Shown: in pieces, positions 7,651 to 15,875 of the stretch
How positions within the stretch are numbered: position 1 is the first letter of the stretch
Layout: each line of letters begins with the position of its first letter
Origin: Magnetococcales bacterium
GTDB taxonomy: Bacteria > Pseudomonadota > Magnetococcia > Magnetococcales > UBA8363
Length of the DNA stretch: 19,172 bases
Direction of reading: 5' to 3'
Assembly (NCBI GenBank): GCA_015232865.1
Contig: JADFYU010000044.1
Coordinates: 1 to 19,172, forward strand
Notes under the pieces: generated by a model
Databases searched by the model: none
What the model was told of the DNA's origin: nothing
What the model saw: the letters and a program-made list of their open reading frames with translations, nothing else
Made by a program: the position numbers and the translations under genes

Positions 7651-8424
7651 TCATCCTGTATACCAAGGGGCCTGATCATTTTCCCACCGTTTTTCGAGCA
7701 ACTCCTTTTCCGCCAAAGTATCCATGCACTGCCAGAACCCCTCATGCTTGAAGGCCATCAGCTCTCCTGACCGGGAGAGCTGCGTTAAAACATCTCGCTC
7801 CCAGGAGCAATTTTCAGAGGGAATCAGATCAAAGATCCCCGGCTCCAGGATAAAAACACCCCCATTAATCCACCCCTCTCTGCCCGGTTTTTTTTCCTGG
7901 AAGTCGACAACCCGGTCATCCTGCAAGTGCAAGCGGCCAAACCGAGGCGGTGGATAAACCGCTGCGACAGTTGCCAGCCGCCCGTGACCTTGATGAAACG
8001 TCATCATCTCCCGCAGATCGATATCATGCAGACCATCACACCAAGAGAGAAAAAAACGCTCTCCCTGCAACCAGGGTTGTAACCTTTTCACCCGTCCTCC
8101 GGTATCGGTATCCAGACCGGTATCGACCGCCTGAAAAAGAATATCCTCACCTTTTCCGATATGACGGGATTGGTGACAATACCGGTTGGCAGCAGGGTGA
8201 TCCGAAGAGATTTCCGTACACTGAGTGCTCAAAAAATCCGTCACTTTATCCGCCATATACCCCAAGGCCAGAACAATCTCATTCACTCCGGCCCGAGCAA
8301 CCAAGCCATGACAGATATGCCATAAAATAGGTAAAGGTCCAATGGCGGTGAGGGGTTTGGGCAGTTGGCGGGTCAGTTCGGCCAATCGTGTTCCACGTCC
8401 TCCGGCAAGAATCGCTCCTTTCAT
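7651..8424 (-). CDS. rfbF: Glucose-1-phosphate cytidylyltransferase-like nucleotidyltransferase
   Basis: 257 residues, the usual length for RfbF. The N-terminus MKGAILAGGRGTRL holds the nucleotide-binding loop (GGRGTRL, 8-14), followed by PKP at 22-24. Other family hallmarks are ILWHI, TGGRVKRL (108-115), Asp130 in LSWCDG (usually YGDG), PPPRFG, WINGGVFILEP (185-195), GELMAFKHEGFWQCMDT (220-236) and a closing APW. The enzyme joins CTP and glucose-1-phosphate to give CDP-glucose, the entry step to CDP-linked deoxy and branched sugars. The start ATG at 8424 has AAAGGGAG about 11 bases upstream. The gene heads the SDR/methyltransferase run. No RfbG dehydratase is present in the window, so the pathway must be completed elsewhere or work differently. 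TrpCysAsp instead of TyrGlyAsp at 128-130 is a mild oddity. Confidence 0.87.
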   Translation of the reverse strand: MKGAILAGGRGTRLAELTRQLPKPLTAIGPLPILWHICHGLVARAGVNEIVLALGYMADKVTDFLSTQCTEISSDHPAANRYCHQSRHIGKGEDILFQAVDTGLDTDTGGRVKRLQPWLQGERFFLSWCDGLHDIDLREMMTFHQGHGRLATVAAVYPPPRFGRLHLQDDRVVDFQEKKPGREGWINGGVFILEPGIFDLIPSENCSWERDVLTQLSRSGELMAFKHEGFWQCMDTLAEKELLEKRWENDQAPWYTG

Positions 8425-8451
8425 GGCTTGTCAAGCTCCCTTTACTCAAAC

Positions 8452-8612
8452 CTAGAAACGGCAGTTGTTAGTATATGGTTGGCATAGCCTCTTGATTCAT
8501 CTACTGTAATAAAAAAAAGTCTTATCACCCATTGGGTGACTTCGATTTTTTCTATTACAGTAGCTAAACCAATATTTTGCACCATTCATACACTCCCATC
8601 TGCCGTTTCTAG
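8452..8612. mobile_element. 161-bp nested palindrome, MITE-like, possible IS5-type CTAG ends
   Basis: The whole segment is symmetrical about base 8532 without gaps. Outer arms CTAGAAACGGCAG (8452-8464) and CTGCCGTTTCTAG (8600-8612) are perfect. Middle arms CTACTGTAAT (8501-8510) and ATTACAGTAG (8554-8563) are perfect. The centre is TCACCC-ATT-GGGTGA (8525-8539). The stretches between outer and middle arms still match at about 20 of 36 positions. No coding frame is present. The ends could be a CTAG target duplication flanking a 153-bp element with AAACGGCAG termini (inference). It separates the GT2 gene from rfbF. T8 follows the central hairpin on the minus strand and T6 on the plus strand, so it could also terminate or attenuate transcription into rfbF. 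Confidence 0.7.
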
Positions 8613-8639
8613 ATTAAAGACAAGACAAAACTTGGCAAT

Positions 8640-9707
8640 TTATTTGTTGGCAGTTTGCTGAATAATCTTCGTCACCTCTTGTTCAAACCGAGTCAGTTCC
8701 GGTTGATTGGGAAACAGTACCATCAATAGAGCCAGATCACGCCGGAGTTCCAAGGCATCCTGAAAAGGTATCAGGCCAGGAATACGGATTTTGTCCAGAA
8801 CAGCCTCTTTAGCGTTGTCCAAAAGATTGCGCAGTTCTACGTCAAGAAAGGGAAACCGCTGGGCTGCATAGTTGACTAAGGCATTGGAGACCGTGGTTTT
8901 TTTGTCCGGTGCCAATACAGGTGTGTAGCGAATCACGTCCAGATGAGATTGGATCATATAGGTGTAAGGAAGAATGTTCGACCAACCCTCGGTTGGATCG
9001 ACAAAACCGAACTCCGGCTTCATGCGCCGCAACTCCGCCTCCAAGCCTTGAAACTCTATTTCCCGGTTTTGTCGCAACTTGTGCAAAATCTCGGGTATTT
9101 GATCCGTCTCTCCGTAGAGGTTGACCTCCGCCAGAAGGATCCGATCCGTTGCCAGACGGGTGGAAAACAGGCCGGTTTTTCTCAGTATTTCAGAACGATA
9201 CAAACCCCAGATCATTTCACAACCGGGACCCAGTTGGGTAAAAACATCAAAAAAACGTTGCTCAGGCGGACTCCCTACTGTTTTCAACAGTGGGCTGGGT
9301 TCACTGGTGACGTTGTTTTCGTAATCCATAAAAACAGTCTGGGGATAGGCCAGGGCCAGATTGGGGTTGTCTAGATGCAGATCAACCAATTTACGGATAA
9401 AGGAAGGTTCCCATAGATCATGATCCGACCCCCACATGAAAAACTCACCTCGGCTTAACCGAAAAACCTGGTTGAAATTCTCCGGCTGTCCATAATTGTA
9501 GTTGTTCTGGACGGTATGTATGCGAGAATCTCGTTTTTGATAGTCGGTGATGACCGCGTAGGCGTCATCTGTTGAGGCGTTGTCGGAGATGATGATCTCC
9601 AGGTTGGCATAGTCCTGGCCGAGCAGGGAATCCAAGGCACTGGGTATCCACCGCCCCCCATTGTAGGTCGGAATACCGACGCTCACCAAAGGCAACGAGT
9701 CTTTCAA
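8640..9707 (-). CDS. Family 2 glycosyltransferase
   Basis: About 355 residues from the preferred TTG at 9707. The GT-A fold is clear: LVSVGIPTYNGG at the start, LEIIISDNASTD around residues 36-47, and GSDHD (about 93-97) at the DxD position that binds the nucleotide-sugar metal. The remaining 250 residues are typical of large GT2 proteins with helical C-termini. Such enzymes add sugars to glycans or to lipid- or protein-linked acceptors in the cytoplasm. I prefer TTG at 9707 because AAGGA lies 8 bases upstream. A TTG at 9731 would add LKKKRKTT-type residues encoded by a run of ten A. No ATG is available. The gene is transcribed toward the sugar operon but separated from it by the palindromic element, so shared transcription is uncertain. 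Confidence 0.86.
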   Translation of the reverse strand: MKDSLPLVSVGIPTYNGGRWIPSALDSLLGQDYANLEIIISDNASTDDAYAVITDYQKRDSRIHTVQNNYNYGQPENFNQVFRLSRGEFFMWGSDHDLWEPSFIRKLVDLHLDNPNLALAYPQTVFMDYENNVTSEPSPLLKTVGSPPEQRFFDVFTQLGPGCEMIWGLYRSEILRKTGLFSTRLATDRILLAEVNLYGETDQIPEILHKLRQNREIEFQGLEAELRRMKPEFGFVDPTEGWSNILPYTYMIQSHLDVIRYTPVLAPDKKTTVSNALVNYAAQRFPFLDVELRNLLDNAKEAVLDKIRIPGLIPFQDALELRRDLALLMVLFPNQPELTRFEQEVTKIIQQTANK

Positions 9708-9718
9708 TGTTGTTTTCC

Positions 9719-9728
9719 TTTTTTTTTT
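9719..9728 (-). repeat. A10 homopolymer at the start of the GT2 gene
   Basis: Ten T on the plus strand are read as A10 on the minus strand. The run lies just after a possible TTG start (9731) and just before the AAGGA ribosome site for TTG 9707. Runs of this length can slip during replication. Confidence 0.8.
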
Positions 9729-9731
9729 CAA

Positions 9732-10017
9732 GAATCAAGTTTAGCGACAATACAATTTCCCCGGATATTTTACGGCTTGCAGCCTAACTGTATAATAGTA
9801 AAGTTGGCAAAGTTTTTTTTGCTGCCGTATCGTTTGCTGACCGGTACACTTTTTCATCAACGATCCAGTCGCCCGGGTATGATATAATCCATAAAAAACA
9901 ACAGTCCCAAGCAAAAGATCGGCTCTTTTTTGCCTCATTCTTTATAAATTAATTTTCCGATTTCGGGCCTCGTGTCGGTTTTTTCAGTAGATTTTTCTAA
10001 AATAATACGAATTAAAA
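9732..10017. other. Divergent intergenic region between GT2 and autotransporter (left part)
   Basis: No gene was found here. Short frames such as 9741-9938 minus have no recognisable features. The region is AT-rich and must hold the leftward promoter for the GT2 gene, but I could not pick out a convincing -35/-10 pair. A weak CCGA/TCGG hairpin with T6 sits at 9958-9987 on the plus strand. Confidence 0.5.
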
Positions 10018-10046
10018 TTGACTTGATCGGCAACGTTCAATAAAAT
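10018..10046 (+). promoter_or_regulatory. Sigma70-type promoter for the autotransporter
   Basis: TTGACT (10018-10023) and TAAAAT (10041-10046) are separated by exactly 17 bases, and each matches consensus at five of six positions. Transcription would start near 10053, giving an untranslated leader of about 75 bases. The leader contains a small hairpin, TGTGC-ACAG-GCACA, at 10088-10101. Confidence 0.7.
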
Positions 10047-10065
10047 CGTTTGATTTTATTGAATG
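10034..10065. promoter_or_regulatory. Perfect 12-bp palindrome over the -10 and start site (operator candidate)
   Basis: TTCAATAAAATC (10036-10047), loop GTTT, GATTTTATTGAA (10052-10063). The pairing extends by one G-T and one C-G pair outward. It covers the -10 box and predicted start point, as expected for a repressor site. It could instead act as a hairpin at the 5' end of the transcript. Confidence 0.6.
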
Positions 10066-10117
10066 ATTCTTACATATAGATAATTTTTGTGCACAGGCAC
10101 ACATACCATAAAGAGAC

Positions 10118-10121
10118 GGAG
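10118..10121 (+). promoter_or_regulatory. Ribosome binding site of the autotransporter
   Basis: GGAG, with 8 bases to the ATG at 10130. It supports this start, which also gives a proper signal peptide. Confidence 0.7.
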
Positions 10122-10129
10122 TTTAGACA

Positions 10130-13100
10130 ATGATCCCTTCGCACCGTTCACCGCATAGAACCAAATTCATTTCCCTGCTGGCCCTCTCTGCCATCATCGC
10201 CGCTCCCTCAACATCCATATCAGCTAATATCACTATCAACACGGATATCACCACCAATCAAACCGGTGATAACGTCGTCAATTTTACACAGGATGTTGCG
10301 GCCACGGTCAAGGATGGCGTCACCCTCAGCGAAGCGACACCCGGTACCCACAATGTGGTGGTCAACAACGGTACCGGCGTTGTCGATAAGGGTACACTTA
10401 ATCTGGAAGGTGATGTCATCGTCAAAGGTAAGGTTGGAACCAGCACCAATAGTTACAGCATCAAACTTCTCAACCTGCAAGCCGACTCAACCAACGCCTC
10501 CACCGGTACATCGACCTTTACCAGCGACATCTATGCGGCGACCGTCAACTTTGAGGCCGACAACATCATGCAGATGGACGCCGACGTCGACATTACCGGC
10601 AAGGTAACCGCCAGCTCCAATAATATCGGGACCCTGGACTTTGTCGGGAACGGTTCGGTGAGCAGTACCATTGGCGATGTAACCAACGCCATCAAGAAAA
10701 TTACAGTTGACTCATCAACAGCCAGCACGGCAACCATCACCCTGAACGGCGACACCTTTTCCCAATCAGTCTTTTTCGACAACGATTCCACTCTGGTTTT
10801 GGCCGATACGGTGGACATCACCGGAGATACCAGTGGCAACGACAGCCTGGGTATCTATCACGACGGCGCTTCTGCTTCCGGTACCATCACAGCCAACGGA
10901 ACCAGTATCCTGGCTGTCGATATCGGCTCGTCCGGTACAAATAACCGTCTGAAACAGTTAAATATCGCCGGCGCCAACAGCCTCACCCTGAATGGTAACG
11001 CCTACTTTGCCGATGTGGACTTTGCCTCCACCGGCACCTTGGAGATCGGCTCTGGAAAAACCCTGGGCGTCACCAATAAAATTGAGACCGCTGGCAACAA
11101 TCAGGGAACCGTCACGGTTACCGGTACCTTGGACCTGGATGGCGATTTGGGTGCGAGCAATCTGGATATCAATTTATTGACCGTAAACGGATCGGCAGAT
11201 CTGGCTGGAGATATCTATGTCAATGATGCCGCCAGTGCCGCTACCGGTGCTGTTATCGGTGCGGCGGGTACACTGACCCTGAGCGGAACCGGCAAGACCA
11301 TCCATGGCGTCATCAATGGTGCCAGTGATGGAGCTGGCTCCCTGACCACGACCGGTTCAGCCACCTTCGGAAATACCGTTGGTGCCCAAAACGCCTTAGC
11401 CACGGTAACCGTAAACAGCACCGGAACCCAAGCCTTCAACAGCAGCCTGGCGGCCACTACCCTGGACTTTGATCTGGACGGCACAGCAACGGTAGCCGGC
11501 ACCACCGGCATCACAAACGTCACCGTCGCCTCGGACTCCATCGGTACTTTGCAGTTGGATGGCGCCGGCACCATTGCCGGAGACGTCGGTGTTAATACCA
11601 GTACTGAATTAAAATTGCTGACGGTCAATGAAACCAGCTCCGTAGCCGGTCATCTCTACTCGGAATCGACCACCATTGCCAATGGTAAAACTTTGACTCT
11701 ATCCGGCACCGGTAAAACCGTCTCGGGCACCGTCACCGGTGCCACTAACGGTGTTGGAACGCTCACCCTAACCGGCAGCACCTCCTTCAATAGTGCCGTC
11801 GGTGTGGCTAACTCTTTAGCTGACCTCAACATAAACAACACCAACACATTTAACGGTAGCGTTGCCGCCACCACATTTAATTTCAACTCAGACGGTACGG
11901 CGGTTTTTGCCGATAATGCCAACCTGACCAGCACCAACATTGAAATGGGCTCCGCCAACATTGGTACCCTAACCTTCAACGGCAACAGCACCGTTGGTGG
12001 CAACGTCAATGCCAACGGTTTAAAGCAAATCAACGTAAGCTCCGCTGGTGCCGGTAAGACGGTTGCCTTCAGCGGCACGGTCTATACCAAAGATATTGAT
12101 TTTACCACCAGCAATGCCGGAACCCTGGCCTTGAATGGAACCACCAACATCACCAATGACGTGGAATCTGCCAACGACGGTGTCGGCACCATCACCTTTG
12201 CCGGAACCACCACCCTGACTGATGACCTGGGTACCAGCTCCGGCACGGAACTGGCCCAAGCCAACATCAATGAAAATACCAGTGTCGGCGGTAACGTCTA
12301 TACCCAAGATGTCAACATCGCCTCCACCAAAACCCTGACCCTCTCCGGGGCCAGTAAAACCGTAAGCGGTGAGGTGGACGGTACCGGTAACATGACCCTG
12401 ACCGGTACGACGACCTTCTCGACCAATGTCGGCTCCAGCACTCCCTTGGCACTCCTGACCGTCAACAACGCCGGAACCCAAGCCTTCAGCGGCAGCCTCG
12501 CAGCCACCACCCTAGACCTGGACCTGGACGGTACGGTAACGGTTGCCGGTGCGGCAGCCATTACCAGTATCACGGTAGCCTCCGACTCCATCGGTACCGT
12601 GCAACTAGACGGAGGCGGCACTCTGGCGGGGGATGTGGGTGTAAATAGCAATACCGAACTCAAACAACTTTCGGTCAACGGTGACACCAGCATTGCCGGA
12701 CACAGCTACGTTGAAAGTATTGACGTACTCGCTTCCAAAACCCTGACCCTCTCCGGCACCGGAAAAACGGTAACCGGAGCCATTGACGGACCGGGTAATC
12801 TCACCCTGACCGGAACACAAACCTTCAACAGTAATGTTGGTTCCTCCAGCAGCTTGGCTACCATCACCATCAACAATGCCGGCGCACAAGCCTTCAGCGG
12901 TAATTTGGCAGCCACCACCCTGGACTTTGATCTGGACGGCACAGCAACGGTAGCCGGCACCAGCGGCATCACAAACGTCACCGTCGCCTCGGACTCCATC
13001 GGTACTTTGCAGTTGGATGGCGCCGGCACCATTGCCGGAGACGTCGGTGTTAATACCAGTACTGAATTAAAATTGCTGACGGTCAATGAAACCAGCTCCG

Positions 13101-15832
13101 TAGCCGGTCATCTCTACTCGGAATCGACCACCATTGCCAATGGTAAAACTTTGACTCTATCCGGCACCGGTAAAACCGTCTCGGGCACCGTCACCGGTGC
13201 CACTAACGGTGTTGGAACGCTCACCCTAACCGGCAGCACCTCCTTCAATAGTGCCGTCGGTGTGGCTAACTCTTTAGCTGACCTCAACATAAACAACACC
13301 AACACATTTAACGGTAGCGTTGCCGCCACCACATTTAATTTCAACTCAGACGGTACGGCGGTTTTTGCCGATAATGCCAACCTGACCAGCACCAACATTG
13401 AAATGGGCTCCGCCAACATTGGTACCCTAACCTTCAACGGCAACAGCACCGTTGGTGGCAACGTCAATGCCAACGGTTTAAAGCAAATTAACGTAAGCTC
13501 CGCTGGTGCCGGTGAGACGGTTGCCTTCAACGGCACGGTCTATACCAAAGATATTGATTTTACCACCAGCAATGCCGGAACCCTGGCCTTGAATGGAACC
13601 ACCAACATCACCAATGACGTGGAATCTGCCAACGACGGTGTCGGCACCATCACCTTTGCTGGAACCACCATGATCACCGGCGATCTGGGTACCGCAGCGG
13701 CTAACGAACTGGCCGGAGCCAACATTGGTGCCGATACCACCGTCGGCGGTCATCTCTATGCTCAGGCGATCAATTTCAATAGCGACAACAATCTGACCAT
13801 GACCGGCGCCGGGAAAACCATCAGCGGTGCCATCACCACCAACACGACGGAAACCGGTACCCTCACCCTTTCCGGTACCGGTGCCAACACCATTTCCGGT
13901 CTGGTTGGTGCCAGTGGTAAGGTCCTTAAAAGTATCTCTATCGATGACTCCGGTACCAACACCTTCTCCTCGAACATCTACACCAAAGGAATCGGTTATA
14001 CCGCCACCGGGTCAGGTACCTTGGCCATCGACGGCACCATGTTGACCTTGGGCACCACCGGAATAACTGTCGCCACTAATGATGTTGGTATCTTCAGCTC
14101 TAGCGGAACCAGCACGCTTGCCATGAGTGGAGATGTCGGATCTGCGGTGAATGAACTCTCCCAATTCAATGTTACCGGAGGCACGCTATCCCTTACCGGT
14201 AGCAATGCTATCTATGCCGATGACATCACCATTTCCAGCGGAGCGACCATGGACCTGGGAGCCAGCCGGACGATGGTTGGTTCCAACAGCCTGACCAACT
14301 CAGGCACCCTGGATCTAAGCACTTATACGGCAACCCTAGGTGCCTCGCCGGTCACCCTATCAGCCGATTCAAAACTATCCACCACTCTTTTGACGGCAGC
14401 CAACGGCAAGCTGGTTACCACCGCTGCAGTTGATTTGGGCGGTAACGATACCACCATGCCGAAAATCACCGCAACCTTGGACTCCAGCCTGGACCTTTCA
14501 TCTGGCACAACAACCATCACCATCATTGATGCCGGCACCGGTATCACCTACTCCGGCGGTGGCGCAATTGGTGATTACAACACCGCGGGCAACGGTATTT
14601 TGACCTTGAACAATGCCTCCGCATTCTTCGATGCCGCCGCAGTCCATGATACCGTCAATCATGACTTGAACCTGACCTTTACAATTAAAGACGGATCACA
14701 AATAGGGACCTCCACCGAGCAAGGCGGTACTGTACTTGCGAGTGCAATCAAGGCGGGCAATACGGCAGCTAAAACAGCTCTGTTTGCCCTTACTACCCAA
14801 GCTCAACTGGATGAGGCGGCAGAAAAGCTCACCGGCAATAGCCAAGCGGTCGTTGCCGGCTCGATTCAAGCGGCCGGCAATGGCATAACCAATACCCTGG
14901 GTAATCGTTTGACCGATCTGCGTGCCTCATCCGGTCGCTACGGCAAAAATACCTTTGCCGCCAATCGTGCGACTCAAACCGGTATCTCTTCCGGTTCATC
15001 AGCGAAAGATACCGGTCTCTGGATCGAGGGGTTTGCCGGCAATGCCAACCAGGGCAAAAAGAACGGTATCTCAGGTTATGATTCTACCACTACCGGTATT
15101 GTCGCAGGTATAGATGGCAGCCTGAACCCGGACACCCGAATCGGCGCCTCTCTGGCCTATGCCAAAGCAGAAGTGGACGGCGATGGCACTGGTGCGGTTG
15201 AGGTTGATTCAGGAATCGTACAGCTCTCCCTCTATGGCACCCACCTGATGTCCGACTTTTACATCGATGGAATGGTGGCCTTTAGCTTGGGGGATAACGA
15301 TTCCAAACGTGTCGATATTCTCAATGACACCATCACAGCCAGTTATAACAGCAGTGTTTCAACCGCCAAGTTAGGGGTTGGCATGCCACTTGATCAAGGA
15401 GACTGGGTCATCACTCCGCAAGCGGACGTTCAGGTCACCCACAGTCGCGTCGATGGCTATACCGAGACCGGTTCCACCGGTGGTTTGAATCTGACGGTAG
15501 ACGCCTACCGTAAAACCTCTGCCAAACTGGAAGTTGGTGGTCGTGTTTCTACCGCCATTAAATCAGGAAGTGGTACCCTCTCTCCATCTTTTGTGGCTAA
15601 AGGGGTCTGGTACTCCGACGATACAGTGACCACCACCAATACCTTCAGCGGTGGCGGTGCAGCCTTTACCTATACCGGTATCGATCGTGGCAATATCGGC
15701 GGCAAGCTCAGTGCTGGTCTTGAGTATCTTACCGATGACGGTACCTACGCTGTTTCTCTCAACTACGACGGTGAGATTCGTGACAGCTACAACAGCAATA
15801 CAGGTACACTGCGTTTCCGCTACAATTTCTAA
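10130..15832 (+). CDS. Large type Va autotransporter with repeat-rich passenger
   Basis: 1900 residues. Residues 1-32 form a signal peptide: Arg/Lys-containing start, hydrophobic FISLLALSAIIAAPS, and likely cleavage after SISA. Residues about 33-1500 are a Thr/Ser/Asn/Gly/Ala-rich passenger of short beta-strand repeats, such as six versions of TLTLSGTGKTVSG, and fit a beta-helix. Residues about 1540-1605 (ending NTLGNRLTDLR) look like the helical pore linker. Residues 1625-1900 (GLWIEGFAGN to the terminal RFRYNF) form the autotransporter beta-barrel, ending in Phe as outer-membrane proteins do. I see no cysteine in the protein. A 251-residue block is duplicated almost exactly (445-695 and 931-1181). 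The passenger would be exposed at the surface or released; I recognise no adhesin or enzyme domain. It is divergent to a glycosylation locus, which may matter because many autotransporter passengers are glycosylated. Confidence 0.93.
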   Translation: MIPSHRSPHRTKFISLLALSAIIAAPSTSISANITINTDITTNQTGDNVVNFTQDVAATVKDGVTLSEATPGTHNVVVNNGTGVVDKGTLNLEGDVIVKGKVGTSTNSYSIKLLNLQADSTNASTGTSTFTSDIYAATVNFEADNIMQMDADVDITGKVTASSNNIGTLDFVGNGSVSSTIGDVTNAIKKITVDSSTASTATITLNGDTFSQSVFFDNDSTLVLADTVDITGDTSGNDSLGIYHDGASASGTITANGTSILAVDIGSSGTNNRLKQLNIAGANSLTLNGNAYFADVDFASTGTLEIGSGKTLGVTNKIETAGNNQGTVTVTGTLDLDGDLGASNLDINLLTVNGSADLAGDIYVNDAASAATGAVIGAAGTLTLSGTGKTIHGVINGASDGAGSLTTTGSATFGNTVGAQNALATVTVNSTGTQAFNSSLAATTLDFDLDGTATVAGTTGITNVTVASDSIGTLQLDGAGTIAGDVGVNTSTELKLLTVNETSSVAGHLYSESTTIANGKTLTLSGTGKTVSGTVTGATNGVGTLTLTGSTSFNSAVGVANSLADLNINNTNTFNGSVAATTFNFNSDGTAVFADNANLTSTNIEMGSANIGTLTFNGNSTVGGNVNANGLKQINVSSAGAGKTVAFSGTVYTKDIDFTTSNAGTLALNGTTNITNDVESANDGVGTITFAGTTTLTDDLGTSSGTELAQANINENTSVGGNVYTQDVNIASTKTLTLSGASKTVSGEVDGTGNMTLTGTTTFSTNVGSSTPLALLTVNNAGTQAFSGSLAATTLDLDLDGTVTVAGAAAITSITVASDSIGTVQLDGGGTLAGDVGVNSNTELKQLSVNGDTSIAGHSYVESIDVLASKTLTLSGTGKTVTGAIDGPGNLTLTGTQTFNSNVGSSSSLATITINNAGAQAFSGNLAATTLDFDLDGTATVAGTSGITNVTVASDSIGTLQLDGAGTIAGDVGVNTSTELKLLTVNETSSVAGHLYSESTTIANGKTLTLSGTGKTVSGTVTGATNGVGTLTLTGSTSFNSAVGVANSLADLNINNTNTFNGSVAATTFNFNSDGTAVFADNANLTSTNIEMGSANIGTLTFNGNSTVGGNVNANGLKQINVSSAGAGETVAFNGTVYTKDIDFTTSNAGTLALNGTTNITNDVESANDGVGTITFAGTTMITGDLGTAAANELAGANIGADTTVGGHLYAQAINFNSDNNLTMTGAGKTISGAITTNTTETGTLTLSGTGANTISGLVGASGKVLKSISIDDSGTNTFSSNIYTKGIGYTATGSGTLAIDGTMLTLGTTGITVATNDVGIFSSSGTSTLAMSGDVGSAVNELSQFNVTGGTLSLTGSNAIYADDITISSGATMDLGASRTMVGSNSLTNSGTLDLSTYTATLGASPVTLSADSKLSTTLLTAANGKLVTTAAVDLGGNDTTMPKITATLDSSLDLSSGTTTITIIDAGTGITYSGGGAIGDYNTAGNGILTLNNASAFFDAAAVHDTVNHDLNLTFTIKDGSQIGTSTEQGGTVLASAIKAGNTAAKTALFALTTQAQLDEAAEKLTGNSQAVVAGSIQAAGNGITNTLGNRLTDLRASSGRYGKNTFAANRATQTGISSGSSAKDTGLWIEGFAGNANQGKKNGISGYDSTTTGIVAGIDGSLNPDTRIGASLAYAKAEVDGDGTGAVEVDSGIVQLSLYGTHLMSDFYIDGMVAFSLGDNDSKRVDILNDTITASYNSSVSTAKLGVGMPLDQGDWVITPQADVQVTHSRVDGYTETGSTGGLNLTVDAYRKTSAKLEVGGRVSTAIKSGSGTLSPSFVAKGVWYSDDTVTTTNTFSGGGAAFTYTGIDRGNIGGKLSAGLEYLTDDGTYAVSLNYDGEIRDSYNSNTGTLRFRYNF
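11462..12212 (+). repeat. Direct repeat, copy 1 (751 bp) in autotransporter passenger
   Basis: This copy matches 12920-13670 with an offset of 1458 bases (486 codons, in frame). By direct comparison I count five differences, at 11505, 12031, 12056, 12072 and 12202. Three of them change residues (Thr/Ser, Lys/Glu, Ser/Asn), and four of the five lie in the last 200 bases. Confidence 0.93.
12920..13670 (+). repeat. Direct repeat, copy 2 (751 bp) in autotransporter passenger
   Basis: This is the second copy, residues 931-1181. Between the copies, starting near residue 795, lies a clearly diverged third version of the same module (LDLDLDGTVTVAG). The 751-bp identity is therefore a recent event on top of older repetition. 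Confidence 0.93.
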
Positions 15833-15843
15833 TTCTCTAAACT

Positions 15844-15875
15844 TCACTCCTCCTGACAAACGTCGGGAGGAGTGA
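15844..15875 (+). terminator. Hairpin after the autotransporter gene
   Basis: CACTCCTCCTGAC, loop AAAC, GTCGGGAGGAGTG form a 13-bp stem with one T-G pair, extended by one T-A pair, 12 bases after the stop codon. There is no immediate T-run (a T6 occurs about 25 bases later), so it is a strong hairpin but not a textbook intrinsic terminator. Confidence 0.6.

Noticed and set aside
9741..9938. Minus-strand 65-codon frame upstream of GT2
   Set aside because: It shows no ribosome site, no recognisable motif and no supporting context.
9958..9987. CCGA/TCGG hairpin with T6 as a terminator
   Set aside because: The stem is only about four pairs, and no plus-strand gene lies upstream to be terminated.
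10220..14547. Long minus-strand open frames opposite the autotransporter gene
   Set aside because: They mirror the repetitive, biased codon use of the real gene, duplicate with its repeats, and contain no recognisable domain.
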